A stretch of DNA of 64,000 nucleotides from Gammaproteobacteria bacterium (GCA_016191245.1 JACPOY010000016.1:1-64000), one strand, 5' to 3'; shown: positions 28,963 through 39,694, counted from the first letter of the stretch. Made by a program: numbers and translations. Notes: generated from the letters alone by a model not told the origin.

Positions 28963-30300
28963 AATACGAATTAAATTTGCAAAATCTTCGCCGATATCGG
29001 CATCTGTTTCTCGCATTTTTTTTATCGTGCGATTAGCATGTAACACTGTTGTATGGTCGCGTCCGCCGAAAGCATCTCCAATCTCCGGTAAGCTGTGATT
29101 GGTTAATTCTTTACATAAGGTCATCGCGACTTGACGCGGTCTTGCCACCGAACGATTGCGACGTTTGGATAACAGATCAGATACTTTTATTTTGTAATAT
29201 TCGGCTACCATACGCAAAATATTATCTATGGAAACCAATTTATCTTGAAGTGCCAACACATCTTTTAAGGCTTCTTGCACAAATTCTAATGTGATGGCGC
29301 TACCGGTAAATTGCGCATTAGCAATAATTCTTTTCAATGCGCCCTCTAATTCGCGCACGTTCGATCGAATACGTTTGGCAATAAAAAAAGCGACTTCATG
29401 TGGCAAAATCATACCGCTGTGTTCGGCTTTACTCATCAAAATGGCCACTCTAGTTTCAAGCTCAGGTGGCTCAACAGCAACCGTTAGCCCTGATCCAAAA
29501 CGTGATTGTAGTCTTTCTTCTATTCCATTAATTTCTTTGGGATATCGATCTGAGGTTAAAATAATTTGCTGCTGCCCTTCTAGCAAAGCATTGAAGGTAT
29601 GAAAAAATTCTTCCTGAGAGCGTTCTTTTCCTGCAAAAAATTGAATATCGTCGATTAAGAGTGCATCGACTGAACGATAAAAACGCTTAAATTCATTAAT
29701 GGCATTACTTTGTAAGGCTTTCACCATATCAGCAACAAAACGCTCTGAGTGCAGGTAAACAACATTCGCCTTTTTTTCGCGATGAGCCAAAATAGCATTA
29801 CCAATTGCATGCATCAGATGCGTTTTGCCCAAGCCTACCCCACCATATAAGAATAAGGGGTTATAAGCGCCACCAGGATTTTCGGCCACCTGCTTTGCTG
29901 CAGCTTCTGCTAATTGATTAGACTTACCCACCACAAAATTATCAAACACAAAATTCGGATTTAAGTTACTTTGGTGAGAAACTTTTGTTGGCGCATGATT
30001 CACAGATCGAACAGGTGCGCTTGGCGCTTCGACTGACTCTACTTCGGTCGTGCTTATGCGCTCACCAATACCAATAGTTACTCGCATTGACTGACCATGA
30101 TTTAATTCTGTCAGAATGCCGGAGATGCGCGCTAAGTAATCTTGTGATATCCCATCAAGAACATATTGGTTAGGAGCCCACAAAATAAGCCCGCCATTTG
30201 TTTCTTCGGCTTGTAAGGGGCTAATCCACTGATTAAACGTCGATTGCGCAACCTCATCTTTAAGACGCTGCAAGCATTGCTGCCAAAGTGATAACTCCAC
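28951..30300 (-). CDS. dnaA: Chromosomal replication initiator DnaA
   Basis: DnaA binds DnaA boxes at oriC and melts the origin. The 449-residue protein has four domains: the N-terminal DnaB/DiaA-interacting domain ([12 protein letters not shown]...), a linker, and an AAA+ domain with Walker [13 protein letters not shown] and Walker [14 protein letters not shown]. Domain IV carries [14 protein letters not shown] and the signature [11 protein letters not shown]. It starts next to the box-rich region to its right and is transcribed away from it, the standard gammaproteobacterial arrangement. Confidence 0.99.
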   Translation of the reverse strand: MELSLWQQCLQRLKDEVAQSTFNQWISPLQAEETNGGLILWAPNQYVLDGISQDYLARISGILTELNHGQSMRVTIGIGERISTTEVESVEAPSAPVRSVNHAPTKVSHQSNLNPNFVFDNFVVGKSNQLAEAAAKQVAENPGGAYNPLFLYGGVGLGKTHLMHAIGNAILAHREKKANVVYLHSERFVADMVKALQSNAINEFKRFYRSVDALLIDDIQFFAGKERSQEEFFHTFNALLEGQQQIILTSDRYPKEINGIEERLQSRFGSGLTVAVEPPELETRVAILMSKAEHSGMILPHEVAFFIAKRIRSNVRELEGALKRIIANAQFTGSAITLEFVQEALKDVLALQDKLVSIDNILRMVAEYYKIKVSDLLSKRRNRSVARPRQVAMTLCKELTNHSLPEIGDAFGGRDHTTVLHANRTIKKMRETDADIGEDFANLIRILST

Positions 30301-31494
30301 TGCTCTCTCAACTCCTCAGTCATTGTCATTTTTAAAGCAAAAGAACCCGTCGCATTTGCAATGCAAAACAAATTTAGTTGGAAAATTAAAATAACGCCCA
30401 GGCTCACCACAGTGTGTGGTTTATTACTTAATCGTTTTCATTTTTTCTCATCATATCGAGCTTTTGCATTCTAACCCCCTTCTCGCAAGTTATCCACACT
30501 GTTTTTTAATTTACAAACAGAAGTTATCCACCGCTTAAGAGGGGTATTCTGTGTCTAAGTAGGCATAAAGATGTTGATAATACAGAGAGTTATCCCAGAT
30601 CGCTTGGGAGTGCCCTCTTTATGCACAAGTTATGCACCTTTTCTACATGAACAGCCCACAATGTTCGCCCCCAGGTAATTAATTGATATTGATACGATTT
30701 TTTGAACTACCCCCTGTTTTTGCTTTGCTAATCATAATCAAAGTAGATCAATTGATCATAAGTAATAATTATTACGCTTCACATTTTTTTTGAATGGGCA
30801 CGATCATGAACTAACTAAAATTTGACTTTTTACTCAAGTTATTCACATTTGCTTATGTATAAGCTTGGTAAAACATCGATTTTTCTCTGTATAACTTGCA
30901 GGGTTATCCTCAGCTTAGAAGTAAGTGTGATGTTATCCACAAGTCACCCCCCTCTTATTGCACCACTCATGCAGAGGTTAATATTGCTGTAACACTTTGC
31001 ATGACATCACAAAACTAAGCTTATCCACAGAAAAAGCCATCTTAGTAGTAAACATTAAATTGATCTCATATATGATTAATAATAATTTGCTTTCAAAAAG
31101 ATCGAGTTAAATTAATTTGCCTGAAAAAAATAGGAACTTGTGTATAAGACGTGCTTTGTGAAGATTAAAGCCTGTGTAAAAAGTTAACGGTTAATCACAT
31201 TTGTGAATTTTGAATATTTATCCACAAACTAATCAGAGGTAAAACCATGCTCAATCCACAATGAATTGCTGTATTTAACCTGATGATTTATATGATTTTT
31301 TTAACCTTATCCGCTAAGTTCACCCTGCTCTATCATCATATTAAGATCTAACTTTCTTGAATTTCATTAAATATATTTAAGCGCTTGCATAATGTGCTGC
31401 ACTCTAACTTGACTTTGAATAGTCGATCGCATATAGTTAACCGCCTAATTTTTAGGGAAATTATTTTAACAGTTATTCAACTCATGGAGTTGCC
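30301..31494. other. oriC: Chromosomal replication origin (oriC) region
   Basis: This 1.2-kb gene-free stretch between dnaA and rpmH holds a cluster of DnaA boxes. Exact TTATNCACA matches on the plus strand start at 30490, 30619, 30839, 30933, 31021 and 31218, and one lies on the minus strand at 31139-31147. One-mismatch boxes (ending CACC) start at 30524 and 30630. AT-rich stretches around 30720-30790 and 31270-31400 could serve as unwinding elements. About eight GATC sites are scattered through it. The dnaA/rpmH flanks and box density make the assignment strong. The exact unwinding site cannot be fixed by eye. Confidence 0.93.
31409..31437 (+). promoter_or_regulatory. Sigma70 promoter of the rpmH operon
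   Basis: A -35 TTGACT (31409-31414), a 17-bp spacer and a -10 TATAGT (31432-31437) lie 58 bases before the rpmH start codon. Spacing and hexamers are close to consensus. Confidence 0.75.
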
Positions 31495-31650
31495 ATGAAA
31501 AGAACTTTTCAAAGAAAAAGTCAGGTAAGAAGAGCTAGAACTCACGGTTTTCGTGCGCGCATGAAAACAAAAGGCGGAAGAGCGGTGCTTGCTAATCGTC
31601 GTCGTAAAGGACGTAAAAGATTGGCTCCCGTGGGCGGAACCAAGAAATAA
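31495..31650 (+). CDS. rpmH: Large ribosomal subunit protein bL34
   Basis: The product is a 51-residue, strongly basic protein beginning [19 protein letters not shown] and containing the family signature HGFRARM...[16 protein letters not shown]. Most bL34 proteins have 44-47 residues; this one has a short C-terminal extension ending GGTKK. GGAG lies five bases before the ATG. It is the first gene of the rpmH-rnpA-yidD-yidC-mnmE cluster next to oriC. Confidence 0.98.
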   Translation: MKRTFQRKSQVRRARTHGFRARMKTKGGRAVLANRRRKGRKRLAPVGGTKK

Positions 31651-31707
31651 CGGTTAACGCATCTATTTTGTTTTGTAGTTGCAAATAGTTGTCTATGGGG
31701 TATTAAG

Positions 31708-32082
31708 CTGACCATCATCCATCAAAGTTGCTTAGTCTTCCCAAAAAAGAATCGTCTGCTTCTTCCAAGCGATTTTCAGCGAGTGTTTAAGCGTGGGCGC
31801 AAACAAAGAGGGACGTTGTTTACCTTCATTAGTTGCGCTAACGGGGAATCATATGCCCGATTAGGGTTAGCTATCGCGAAAAGACACGTTCCTTTATCGG
31901 TTGAAAGAAATCGAGTGCGTCGGATTATTCGGGAAAGTTTTCGCCATTATCAATCGGCATTAAAAGGTAAAGACATTGTCGTTATTGCTCAAAGAGCGTT
32001 ACCTGAAATAAGTAATACAAATCTGCAAGAGGATTTGAACCAGCAATGGCAATTTTTAGCCGGCTCCTCAAAGACTTTTTAG
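31708..32082 (+). CDS. rnpA: Ribonuclease P protein component (start codon unconventional)
   Basis: RnpA is the protein cofactor of RNase P, which trims tRNA 5' leaders. The core motif is present (AKRHVPLSVERNRVRRIIRESF, in two parts). The first conventional start in frame is a GTG at 31783. The frame upstream of it still encodes the conserved N-terminus (FPKKNRLLLPSDFQRVF, residues from 31738), comparable with E. coli FPRELRLLTPSQFTFVF, so translation must begin earlier. No ATG, GTG or TTG exists in frame there. I place the start at CTG 31708, seven bases after a GGGG run. ATT 31702 is an alternative. Its 3' end overlaps yidD by 37 bases. Confidence 0.88.
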   Translation: MTIIHQSCLVFPKKNRLLLPSDFQRVFKRGRKQRGTLFTFISCANGESYARLGLAIAKRHVPLSVERNRVRRIIRESFRHYQSALKGKDIVVIAQRALPEISNTNLQEDLNQQWQFLAGSSKTF

Positions 32083-32276
32083 TAGGTGGAGTACATCTGT
32101 ATCGATGGCTAATAAGTCCATTGCTTGGAAAGTGCTGTCGTTTTTATCCTTCATGCTCTCAATATGCGCTCGATGCTTTTGAAAAACATGGAGTAGGGAA
32201 GGGCAGTTTTTTAACAATAAAAAGACTATGTAAATGCCACCCATTTCATCAAGGTGGTATTGATCATGTTCCTTGA
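32046..32276 (+). CDS. yidD: Membrane protein insertion efficiency factor YidD
   Basis: This small 76-residue protein is partly amphipathic and has the family's cysteine-containing core: CCRFYPSCSQYALDAFEKHG, then KRLCKCHPFHQGGIDHVP. It sits on the inner face of the membrane and aids insertion through YidC. It overlaps the 3' end of rnpA in another frame and precedes yidC by 22 bases, which is the standard arrangement. Confidence 0.96.
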   Translation: MAIFSRLLKDFLVGGVHLYRWLISPLLGKCCRFYPSCSQYALDAFEKHGVGKGSFLTIKRLCKCHPFHQGGIDHVP

Positions 32277-32298
32277 GTCCTGACAGGATTAAAATCCA

Positions 32299-33993
32299 AT
32301 GGAATTACAACGTACACGCATATTTCTCTTCATTTCCTTAGTGGTTGTGGCGTTAGCGCTTTTTAGCGCATGGCGACAAGAACATCCTGTTATGCCTTCG
32401 CATGCTTCTCAAGAAGAAGTTCAAGGCGTGGATGCCAAGAAATCTGAGAATGATATTCCCAACGTTGCTGCTGTTGGTGCTGCAACAGTTTCTACAAATA
32501 CCTCCACAAGTGCGTCATCTATTCCCGGGACAGTTCCCTCTACAGATTTAATTGATATCTCCACTGACGTTTTAAAAATAAAAATAGATCCAATCGGTGG
32601 TGATATTGTTCGTGCGGAACTTGTTAAATATCCTGAATCTCTCAACACACCTGATAAAGGTGTGATTATTTTGGATAAGACGCTTGAGCGAAATTATGTT
32701 GCTCAAACAGGTTTGATTGGTAAAGATGAAAAAGGACCTGATTCAAAAAATGCAGGTCGTGCGCATTATGAATTCGCACAAAAACAATATTCACTAGGTA
32801 ATAATGAAAAGCTGCAAGTTGCGATGCATTGGCATAATGATAGCGGCATAAAGGTAACAAAAACGTTTACCTTTAAAAAGGACAATTACCTTGTTGATGT
32901 AGATTATACCGTGAACAATCAAAGCCAAGTGCCATGGTTGGGTAGTTTTTACGGCCAAATTCAACGTGAATTTGTAAAAGAAAAAGGTAACGGCATGCTT
33001 GGGGTGCAGATGTACCAAGGTGGCGCTGTTTTTACTGAAAATAAGCCGTTTAAAAAAATTAGCTATCCTGATATGAAAAAAGCTCCCTTTCGCGAACAAG
33101 TAAAAGGAGGGTGGGCTGCACAAGTTGAGCACTATTTCTTATGTGCATATATTCCTTCTGCTGAATCCACCAACAGTTTTTATTCGCGAGTTGATGGCGA
33201 CAATACTTACAATATAGGTGCGGTCACACCTGTTGAAGTTGCTCCCCAATCAACACAAACTTTCCAGAGTGAAATTTATGTTGGACCAGAGATAGCCGAT
33301 ACCCTAAAAGCCATTTCTCCCGGATTAAATTTAACCGTGGATTATGGCATTTTATGGCCAATATCCCAGTTAATATTTTGGTTACTCAAAACGATTAATC
33401 ATTACGTAGGGAATTGGGGTTGGTCGATTATTTTAGTAACACTGGTTATTAAAATTCTATTTTACAAATTATCTGCTTCAAGTTACCGCTCTATGGGTAA
33501 AATGCGCCTGATGCAACCACGCATTGAATTGCTCAAAGAAAGACATAAAGACGATAAGCAGCAATTTAGTACCGCCTTGATGGATCTGTATCGAAAGGAA
33601 AAAATGAATCCATTAGGAGGCTGTTTACCAATCTTGATACAAATACCAGTCTTTATTGCTTTGTATTATGTATTGCTTGAAAGTGTTGAATTACGACATG
33701 CGCCTTTTATGTTTTGGATAAAAGATTTATCAAGTAAAGATCCCTACTATGTACTGCCTTTAATCATGGGCGCTACCATGTTCTTTCAACAAAGAATGAA
33801 TCCAGCGCCACCTGATCCAGTACAGGCAAAAGTCATGATGATGATGCCAGTTATTTTTACGATATTATTCTTATCTTTCCCTGCAGGTTTGGTATTGTAT
33901 TGGACCGTCAATAATATTTTATCGATGGCACAGCAATGGTTCATTACCCGCAATTTAGAGCGTGAAGGGACAACGCTTAAAAAAATCAAATAG
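32299..33993 (+). CDS. yidC: Membrane protein insertase YidC
   Basis: YidC inserts and folds inner-membrane proteins, alone or with SecYEG. The 564-residue protein has the gram-negative layout. An N-terminal membrane helix (about 7-24) leads into a Ser/Thr/Ala-rich linker and a large periplasmic domain (about 70-340). Then comes the conserved membrane core with WGWSIILVTLVIKILFYKLS, the MNPLGGCLPILIQIPVFIALY block and PAGLVLYWTVNNILSMAQQW. The C-terminal tail is short and basic. The start has a moderate ribosome site after yidD. A hairpin covers its stop codon and the mnmE start. Confidence 0.98.
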   Translation: MELQRTRIFLFISLVVVALALFSAWRQEHPVMPSHASQEEVQGVDAKKSENDIPNVAAVGAATVSTNTSTSASSIPGTVPSTDLIDISTDVLKIKIDPIGGDIVRAELVKYPESLNTPDKGVIILDKTLERNYVAQTGLIGKDEKGPDSKNAGRAHYEFAQKQYSLGNNEKLQVAMHWHNDSGIKVTKTFTFKKDNYLVDVDYTVNNQSQVPWLGSFYGQIQREFVKEKGNGMLGVQMYQGGAVFTENKPFKKISYPDMKKAPFREQVKGGWAAQVEHYFLCAYIPSAESTNSFYSRVDGDNTYNIGAVTPVEVAPQSTQTFQSEIYVGPEIADTLKAISPGLNLTVDYGILWPISQLIFWLLKTINHYVGNWGWSIILVTLVIKILFYKLSASSYRSMGKMRLMQPRIELLKERHKDDKQQFSTALMDLYRKEKMNPLGGCLPILIQIPVFIALYYVLLESVELRHAPFMFWIKDLSSKDPYYVLPLIMGATMFFQQRMNPAPPDPVQAKVMMMMPVIFTILFLSFPAGLVLYWTVNNILSMAQQWFITRNLEREGTTLKKIK

Positions 33994-34013
33994 GTGCTTC
34001 ATGAATGAGCACC
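33993..34013 (+). promoter_or_regulatory. Hairpin enclosing the mnmE ribosome site and start codon
   Basis: GGTGCTTCAT (33993-34002) can pair with ATGAGCACC (34005-34013), with one bulged T. The stem contains the GGTG part of the mnmE ribosome site and the AUG, so translation may depend on unfolding by ribosomes finishing yidC. No T-run follows, so it is not a terminator. Confidence 0.45.
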
Positions 34014-35353
34014 TTTCACCTGAAACTGAAACAATAGCTGCCGTTGCGACTCCTCCTGGAAGAGGAGGGGTCGGTGTGATCAGAGTATCTGGTCCTTTGG
34101 TATGCAAAATTGCTTCTTGTATATTAGGTGAGGTTCCTCTTGCACGACACGCTGTTCTCAAGTCTTTTCGTGATTCTCATGCACAAGTTATCGATATGGG
34201 AGTGGCGCTTTATTTTAATGCACCACATTCTTTTACTGGTGAAGACGTGCTTGAATTACAAGGTCATGGCGGTCCAGTGATTATGGATTTGCTGTTAACT
34301 GCCGTATTGCAAGCAGGTGCCAGAATAGCGCGACCTGGAGAATTTTCAGAAAGGGCTTTTTTAAATGGCAAAATGGATTTAGCACAATGTGAAGCGGTCG
34401 CCGATTTAATAGACGCAACATCCACACAAGCAGCATTAAGTGCGTCACGTTCTTTACAGGGCGTTTTTTCCAAAAAAATCCACAGTTTATCCCAAGATAT
34501 GATGTCACTGCGTATGTACGTGGAAGCAGCTATCGATTTTCCAGAAGAAGAGGTGGATTTTCTTAGCGAAGGATTGGTGCTTGAAAAAATTGAAAGCCTC
34601 CTTGCCGCTATCCGCTCTCTTCAAAAGAATGCAAAGCAAGGTCAAATATTAAGAGAAGGGATTTCCATTGTAATGGCTGGTCTTCCTAATGCTGGAAAAT
34701 CGAGTTTATTAAATTGTTTAACGCAAGCTGAAACGGCAATTGTCACCAATATTCCTGGAACCACCAGAGATGTTATCAAAGAAACCATTCATATTGATGG
34801 ATATCCTGTGAATATCATTGATACCGCCGGCATTCGTCTTCATGCTGATGTGGTAGAGCAAGAAGGGATAAGACGAGCAAAAGAACAATGGTGTCTTGCA
34901 GATAGAATTTTGCTGATTTTAGATAGTACAGCCTCAGAAGGGATCTCTGAGATTGAATTAGAAATCATGCGTGAATATGGACATAAAGTAACAATCGTGA
35001 TGAATAAAATTGATATAGCAAATATGGCGCACGGGTTTCATGATGAAAAAATTTATTTAAGCGCAAAAACAGGGCAGGGGATAGATACGCTTTATCAGCA
35101 TTTAAAAGAATGTATGGGGCTTCAAAGTACTGAGAACAGTAGTTTTATCGCCAGACGCCGTCACTTAGATGCCTTGGAAAAAGCGTATCAATATTGTCAG
35201 AACGCGCATTTTCAACTTGTAAAATCTAAAGCCGGCGAGTTAGTAGCCCAAGAGTTACGTCAAGCACAAGAAGCGCTAGGCGAGATTGTTGGAAAAATTA
35301 CGACGGATGATTTATTAGGTCAAATATTTTCTAGTTTCTGTATAGGAAAATAA
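34001..35353 (+). CDS. mnmE: tRNA uridine-5-carboxymethylaminomethyl modification GTPase MnmE
   Basis: MnmE, with MnmG, installs (c)mnm5 at the wobble uridine of several tRNAs. From ATG 34001 the protein has 450 residues. The in-frame ATG 13 codons earlier would overlap yidC and add non-conserved sequence. Domains are the N-terminal folate-binding region ([21 protein letters not shown], in two parts), a helical domain and an inserted G domain. The G domain has GLPNAGKSS (G1), DTAGIR (G3) and NKID (G4). The C-terminus is the essential CIGK. It is followed at once by mnmG. Confidence 0.98.
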   Translation: MNEHLSPETETIAAVATPPGRGGVGVIRVSGPLVCKIASCILGEVPLARHAVLKSFRDSHAQVIDMGVALYFNAPHSFTGEDVLELQGHGGPVIMDLLLTAVLQAGARIARPGEFSERAFLNGKMDLAQCEAVADLIDATSTQAALSASRSLQGVFSKKIHSLSQDMMSLRMYVEAAIDFPEEEVDFLSEGLVLEKIESLLAAIRSLQKNAKQGQILREGISIVMAGLPNAGKSSLLNCLTQAETAIVTNIPGTTRDVIKETIHIDGYPVNIIDTAGIRLHADVVEQEGIRRAKEQWCLADRILLILDSTASEGISEIELEIMREYGHKVTIVMNKIDIANMAHGFHDEKIYLSAKTGQGIDTLYQHLKECMGLQSTENSSFIARRRHLDALEKAYQYCQNAHFQLVKSKAGELVAQELRQAQEALGEIVGKITTDDLLGQIFSSFCIGK

Positions 35354-35354
35354 C

Positions 35355-37280
35355 ATGAATTTTCCAGAGCATTTTGATGTAATTGTGGTTGGGGGCGGAC
35401 ATGCCGGTACAGAAGCAGCATTAGCTTGTGCGCGGATGGGTGTGAAAACCTTATTATTAAGCCATAACATTGAAACATTAGGTCAAATGTCTTGTAATCC
35501 TGCTATCGGTGGAATTGGCAAAGGGCACTTAGTGAAAGAAATTGATGCCTTGGGTGGTATCATGGGTCGTGCTGCTGATATCGGTGGGATACAATTTCGT
35601 ATTTTAAATGCCAGCAAAGGTCCAGCTGTTCGCGCAACTCGTGCTCAAGCTGATAGATTACTTTATAAACAAGCGGTACGTTTTGCGTTGGAAAATCAGC
35701 CCAATCTTTGGCTTTTTCAACAAGCTGTAGATGATTTGTTAATCGATAAAGAAAAAGTTACTGGCGTTGTTACCCAAATGGGTTTAACTTTTTATGCCAA
35801 ATCTGTCGTGTTGACAGTGGGGACCTTTTTAGCCGGTAAAATTCATATTGGATTAAACAATTACCAAGGAGGCAGGGCTGGGTGTCCTCCTGCGTTAACC
35901 TTGGCGACACGACTTCGTGAAATGCCCTTTACCATGGGGCGTTTAAAAACAGGAACCCCACCGCGTATAGATGGTCGTAGTATTGATTATTCACAATTAA
36001 TTGAACAGCCAGGCGATACTCCCACACCAGTGTTTTCATTTTTTGGTAATAAAGAACAACATCCACAGCAAATCAGTTGCTATATTACCCATACTAATGA
36101 ACAAACTCATGACATTATTCGTCAAGGGTTAGACAGATCCCCTCTTTTTTCAGGCGTCATTGAAGGCGTTGGGCCGCGTTATTGTCCTTCGATAGAAGAT
36201 AAAGTACATCGCTTTAAAGAAAAAACTTCTCATCAAATTTTTCTTGAGCCTGAAGGCTTAACCACACACGAAGTTTATCCAAATGGTATTTCAACTAGTT
36301 TACCATTTGATGTACAGCTTAATTTGGTCAGAAGTATGAAGGGGTTGGAAAAAGCACATATTACAAGACCAGGTTATGCGATTGAGTACGATTATTTTGA
36401 TCCACGGGAATTAGAACCAACACTACAAACACGCCATGTGAAAGGATTGTTTTTCGCCGGCCAAATTAATGGCACCACCGGTTATGAAGAAGCTGCTGCC
36501 CAAGGAATTGTCGCCGGTATCAATGCTGCGCGTTTGGCGAAAAACGAACCGATGTGGTATCCGCGTCGCTCCGATGCCTATATTGGTGTATTAATCGATG
36601 ATCTCATTACCATGGGAACCATCGAGCCATACCGTATGTTTACCAGTCGCGCGGAACATAGATTATTACTGAGAGAAGATAATGCCGATCTTCGTTTAAG
36701 TGCAATAGGTTATGCAATGGGGCTTGTCTCGCATGAACGTTGGCAACGCTTTGAGGATAAAAAACAAAATAGTGCTCATTTTGAAGCTATTTTGCGTCAA
36801 TTATATTTATTACCGACCGATGCTGATGCTGCATTATTAGCACAAAAAACCAATGTTGTGCTAACCAAGGAATGCAAACTGATTGATTTGATAACTCGGC
36901 CTGAAATAAATGTTCATGCACTCTTGGAATTAAGCAAGGTAAAAACCGCATTAGAAAATGCCAATATAGTGCTTGACGACATCAACATGCAAGCGATTGA
37001 GCAAGTAGAAATACAAGCCAAATACGCAGGCTATATCGCCAAGCAAGTCTTAGAAATACAAAAATGCGCTAAAAATGAGAACACAATTATTCCGCAAGAT
37101 TTTCTCTACAAAGGGATCCCAGGCTTATCAGCTGAAATTGTAGAAAAGTTAACTAAGATTGCGCCAACAACTGTGGGTATGGCCTCTCGTATTCCAGGGG
37201 TAACACCGGCGGCGATTTCGCTTTTGCTGATATATATCAAAAAACACCAAAGCACAAAACAGGTTGACAATGTCGTTTGA
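35355..37280 (+). CDS. mnmG: tRNA uridine-5-carboxymethylaminomethyl modification enzyme MnmG (GidA)
   Basis: MnmG is the FAD- and NADH-binding partner of MnmE. The 641-residue protein has the dinucleotide-binding [14 protein letters not shown] (11-24), the [17 protein letters not shown] block and the [12 protein letters not shown] and [16 protein letters not shown] signatures. The C-terminal helical MnmE-binding domain ends the protein. It begins one base after the mnmE stop and overlaps rsmG by 11 bases, so mnmE-mnmG-rsmG are coupled. Confidence 0.98.
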   Translation: MNFPEHFDVIVVGGGHAGTEAALACARMGVKTLLLSHNIETLGQMSCNPAIGGIGKGHLVKEIDALGGIMGRAADIGGIQFRILNASKGPAVRATRAQADRLLYKQAVRFALENQPNLWLFQQAVDDLLIDKEKVTGVVTQMGLTFYAKSVVLTVGTFLAGKIHIGLNNYQGGRAGCPPALTLATRLREMPFTMGRLKTGTPPRIDGRSIDYSQLIEQPGDTPTPVFSFFGNKEQHPQQISCYITHTNEQTHDIIRQGLDRSPLFSGVIEGVGPRYCPSIEDKVHRFKEKTSHQIFLEPEGLTTHEVYPNGISTSLPFDVQLNLVRSMKGLEKAHITRPGYAIEYDYFDPRELEPTLQTRHVKGLFFAGQINGTTGYEEAAAQGIVAGINAARLAKNEPMWYPRRSDAYIGVLIDDLITMGTIEPYRMFTSRAEHRLLLREDNADLRLSAIGYAMGLVSHERWQRFEDKKQNSAHFEAILRQLYLLPTDADAALLAQKTNVVLTKECKLIDLITRPEINVHALLELSKVKTALENANIVLDDINMQAIEQVEIQAKYAGYIAKQVLEIQKCAKNENTIIPQDFLYKGIPGLSAEIVEKLTKIAPTTVGMASRIPGVTPAAISLLLIYIKKHQSTKQVDNVV

Positions 37281-37920
37281 GATAACATTAATCAAAAAAT
37301 GTGAGCAACGTTTACAAAAGGGATTGGAGGAGATGTCTTTGACAGCCTCAAGTGAACAATGTGAGCAAATGATAAATTATCTACAGCTTATGCATAAATG
37401 GAGCGCCCATTTTAATTTAACCTCCATCAGAAACCCTCTTGAGATGGTCAGTCGCCATCTTTTAGACAGCTTGTCTGTCATGCCTTACCTTGTGGGGGAA
37501 AGCGTCATTGATGTGGGAACAGGGGCGGGGCTACCTGGGATCCCGCTTAGCATCATGAATGTGGAGAAAAGTTTTTATTTGTTAGACAGTAGCCATAAGA
37601 AGCAAGTCTTTGTCTCGCAAGTAGTTAAATCACTTCCTCTCAAAAACGTTCATTGCGTCCATTCTGAGGTGAAAAACTATAAACCAGAAAAAAAGTTTAG
37701 TACTATCGTCACCCGAGCATTCGCCCCGCTAGCGAACATGATAGAATCAACAGCGCATTTGCTTGGCGGTGGTGGGCGGTTTCTCGCAATGATGGGCAAG
37801 GTTGAGCAAGAAGCGCTTATATTACCCCCAGGATTTGAGATTGAACGCATTGTATCTTTACAAGTTCCTGGTGAAAATGCACAAAGACACTTAGGTATTA
37901 TCTTCGCTCTGGAAGGTTAG
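37270..37920 (+). CDS. rsmG: 16S rRNA m7G527 methyltransferase
   Basis: RsmG (GidB) methylates G527 of 16S rRNA. From ATG 37270 (AGG six bases upstream) the protein has 216 residues; a TTG two codons earlier is less likely. SAM motif I is [17 protein letters not shown], followed by the VTRAFAPL block. It lies between mnmG and parA, a conserved gammaproteobacterial order. Confidence 0.96.
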   Translation: MSFEITLIKKCEQRLQKGLEEMSLTASSEQCEQMINYLQLMHKWSAHFNLTSIRNPLEMVSRHLLDSLSVMPYLVGESVIDVGTGAGLPGIPLSIMNVEKSFYLLDSSHKKQVFVSQVVKSLPLKNVHCVHSEVKNYKPEKKFSTIVTRAFAPLANMIESTAHLLGGGGRFLAMMGKVEQEALILPPGFEIERIVSLQVPGENAQRHLGIIFALEG

Positions 37921-37935
37921 GAAAGGAAAGGCCCA

Positions 37936-38745
37936 ATGGGAAATCAAATTTTAGCATTTGCCAACCAAAAAGGTGGGGTGGGTAAAACCACGTGCTGTAT
38001 TAACTTAGCAGCCTCGCTAGTATTATCGAAAAAAAGGGTCTTGCTATGCGATCTGGATCCTCAGGGCAACGCAACCATGGGAAGCGGGGTAGATAAAAAC
38101 GCCATCGAACTAACCATGAATGAATTACTGCAAGGTAAAGCCAAGATCGAGGACGTCATTATCAAGCAAACACCGGCAGGTTACGATTTGATACCGGCTA
38201 ATAGCGATCTTACCGCAGCTGAAGTTGTGTTAGTGAAAAGGCAAGCACAACCTTTATCTTTAGCAAAAGCGCTTGAATCAGTTAGAGAAGACTACGATTA
38301 TATTTTCTTAGATTGTCCGCCTTCGTTAAATATGCTGACCGTCAACGCTTTGGCCGCAAGCGATGGTATCGTGATTGCAATGCAGTGCGAGTATTTTGCT
38401 TTAGAAGGGTTAACCGATCTGGTTCAAACCATGAAGCAAATACAAACCACTCTTAATCCGCGCTTGGAGGTCAAGGGAATTATCCGCACGATGTTTGACG
38501 GACGTAATCGTTTAGCAGCAGAAGTGTCATCACAATTAGTACAGCACTTTAAAAACAAAGTCTTTCAAACTGTCATTCCGCGCAACGTTCGCTTGGCAGA
38601 AGCGCCCAGTTATGGATTGCCTGTTCAACTGTACGACAAAAGTTCCAGAGGGTCGTCTGCCTATTTAGCATTAGCTGGTGAGTTTCTCAGACGTGAGAAA
38701 CTCTTGCAGAATAAAGCCAAAAAAGCCAAAGAAAGGGTTGCATAA
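37936..38745 (+). CDS. parA: Chromosome-partitioning ATPase ParA (Soj)
   Basis: ParA is a deviant Walker-A ATPase that forms a nucleoid-bound gradient and moves ParB-parS complexes. The 269-residue chromosomal type protein lacks the N-terminal HTH of plasmid ParA. It shows NQKGGVGKTTCCINLAASL, CDLDPQGNATMGSG and DCPPSLNMLTVNAL. GGAAAGG precedes the start. Its stop overlaps the parB start (TAATG). With parB and the parS sites at 25.9-27.4 kb it makes a complete segregation module. Confidence 0.98.
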   Translation: MGNQILAFANQKGGVGKTTCCINLAASLVLSKKRVLLCDLDPQGNATMGSGVDKNAIELTMNELLQGKAKIEDVIIKQTPAGYDLIPANSDLTAAEVVLVKRQAQPLSLAKALESVREDYDYIFLDCPPSLNMLTVNALAASDGIVIAMQCEYFALEGLTDLVQTMKQIQTTLNPRLEVKGIIRTMFDGRNRLAAEVSSQLVQHFKNKVFQTVIPRNVRLAEAPSYGLPVQLYDKSSRGSSAYLALAGEFLRREKLLQNKAKKAKERVA

Positions 38746-39665
38746 TGTCAAGCAAAAAACGTGGCTTAGGGAAAGGTTTAAATGAATTATTGTCTGCTTC
38801 AATGGGTGGTACTTTGGCTGCAACCAAAGAACACAAACCGCAGCTGATTGTGCCACCTAAAGATGGCGAAGCAGTTGAAGGACAAGATTTACGCTATATT
38901 GCCATAGAAAAACTCGTTGTGGGGCCTTTTCAGCCACGCCAACATATGCGTCATGAAGGGTTGGAGCAATTAGCAGAATCTATTCGGGCACAAGGCGTAT
39001 TGCAACCTATCGTTGTGCGTCCTAAGAACCAACATTATGAAATTATTGCCGGTGAAAGACGTTGGCGCGCTTCGAGTTTAGCTGGTCTTCACCAAGTTCC
39101 AGTGATTATTCGACAAGTACCTGATGAAGCAGCCATGGCGATGGCGCTCATTGAAAATATTCAGCGTGAAAATTTGAATGCTATGGAAGAAGCGCAAGCA
39201 CTCAAACGATTATCAGAAGAATTACAATTAACGCATTTACAAGTTGCCGAAGCAGTCGGTAAATCTCGTGCTAGCGTGACAAACTTATTGCGTCTTCTTA
39301 CCCTCAATCCTGAGGTACAGGCTATGCTTGACCAGGAACAGTTGGAAATGGGACATGCGCGAGCTTTGCTTGGATTGAAAGGGAACATTCAAAGTGAAAT
39401 AGCACAAACTGTTGTTGATAGAGGTCTTTCTGTTCGAGAAACCGAACGTCTTGTGAATAAGTTTCAAGAAGGCCCAGCCCCTGTTGTCGAAGTTCGAGCA
39501 GGAAAGCGTGTTATCGATCCCAATATTCGTCGTTTAGAAGATGATTTGGCAGATAAGCTGGGGGCTCGCGTTGCGATACGCCATGGAAGTCGCGGCAAAG
39601 GATTGGTCGTGATCCGTTACAACGATGTTGATGAGCTTGAAGGAATATTGGCACACATCAAATAA
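38745..39665 (+). CDS. parB: Chromosome-partitioning protein ParB (Spo0J)
   Basis: ParB binds parS, hydrolyses CTP and spreads along DNA. The 306-residue protein has an N-terminal ParA-interacting KKRGLGKGLNELL. The CTP-binding domain contains QPRQHMR, PIVVRP and GERRWRAS, followed by ENIQRENLNAMEEAQA. The helix-turn-helix is at VAEAVGKSRASVTNLLRLL, and a dimerisation domain is at the C-terminus. parS matches for it exist in this same window, 11-13 kb to the left. Confidence 0.98.
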   Translation: MSSKKRGLGKGLNELLSASMGGTLAATKEHKPQLIVPPKDGEAVEGQDLRYIAIEKLVVGPFQPRQHMRHEGLEQLAESIRAQGVLQPIVVRPKNQHYEIIAGERRWRASSLAGLHQVPVIIRQVPDEAAMAMALIENIQRENLNAMEEAQALKRLSEELQLTHLQVAEAVGKSRASVTNLLRLLTLNPEVQAMLDQEQLEMGHARALLGLKGNIQSEIAQTVVDRGLSVRETERLVNKFQEGPAPVVEVRAGKRVIDPNIRRLEDDLADKLGARVAIRHGSRGKGLVVIRYNDVDELEGILAHIK

Positions 39666-39694
39666 ACTTTTTGTAGTTTGTAGTGGAATGAGCA

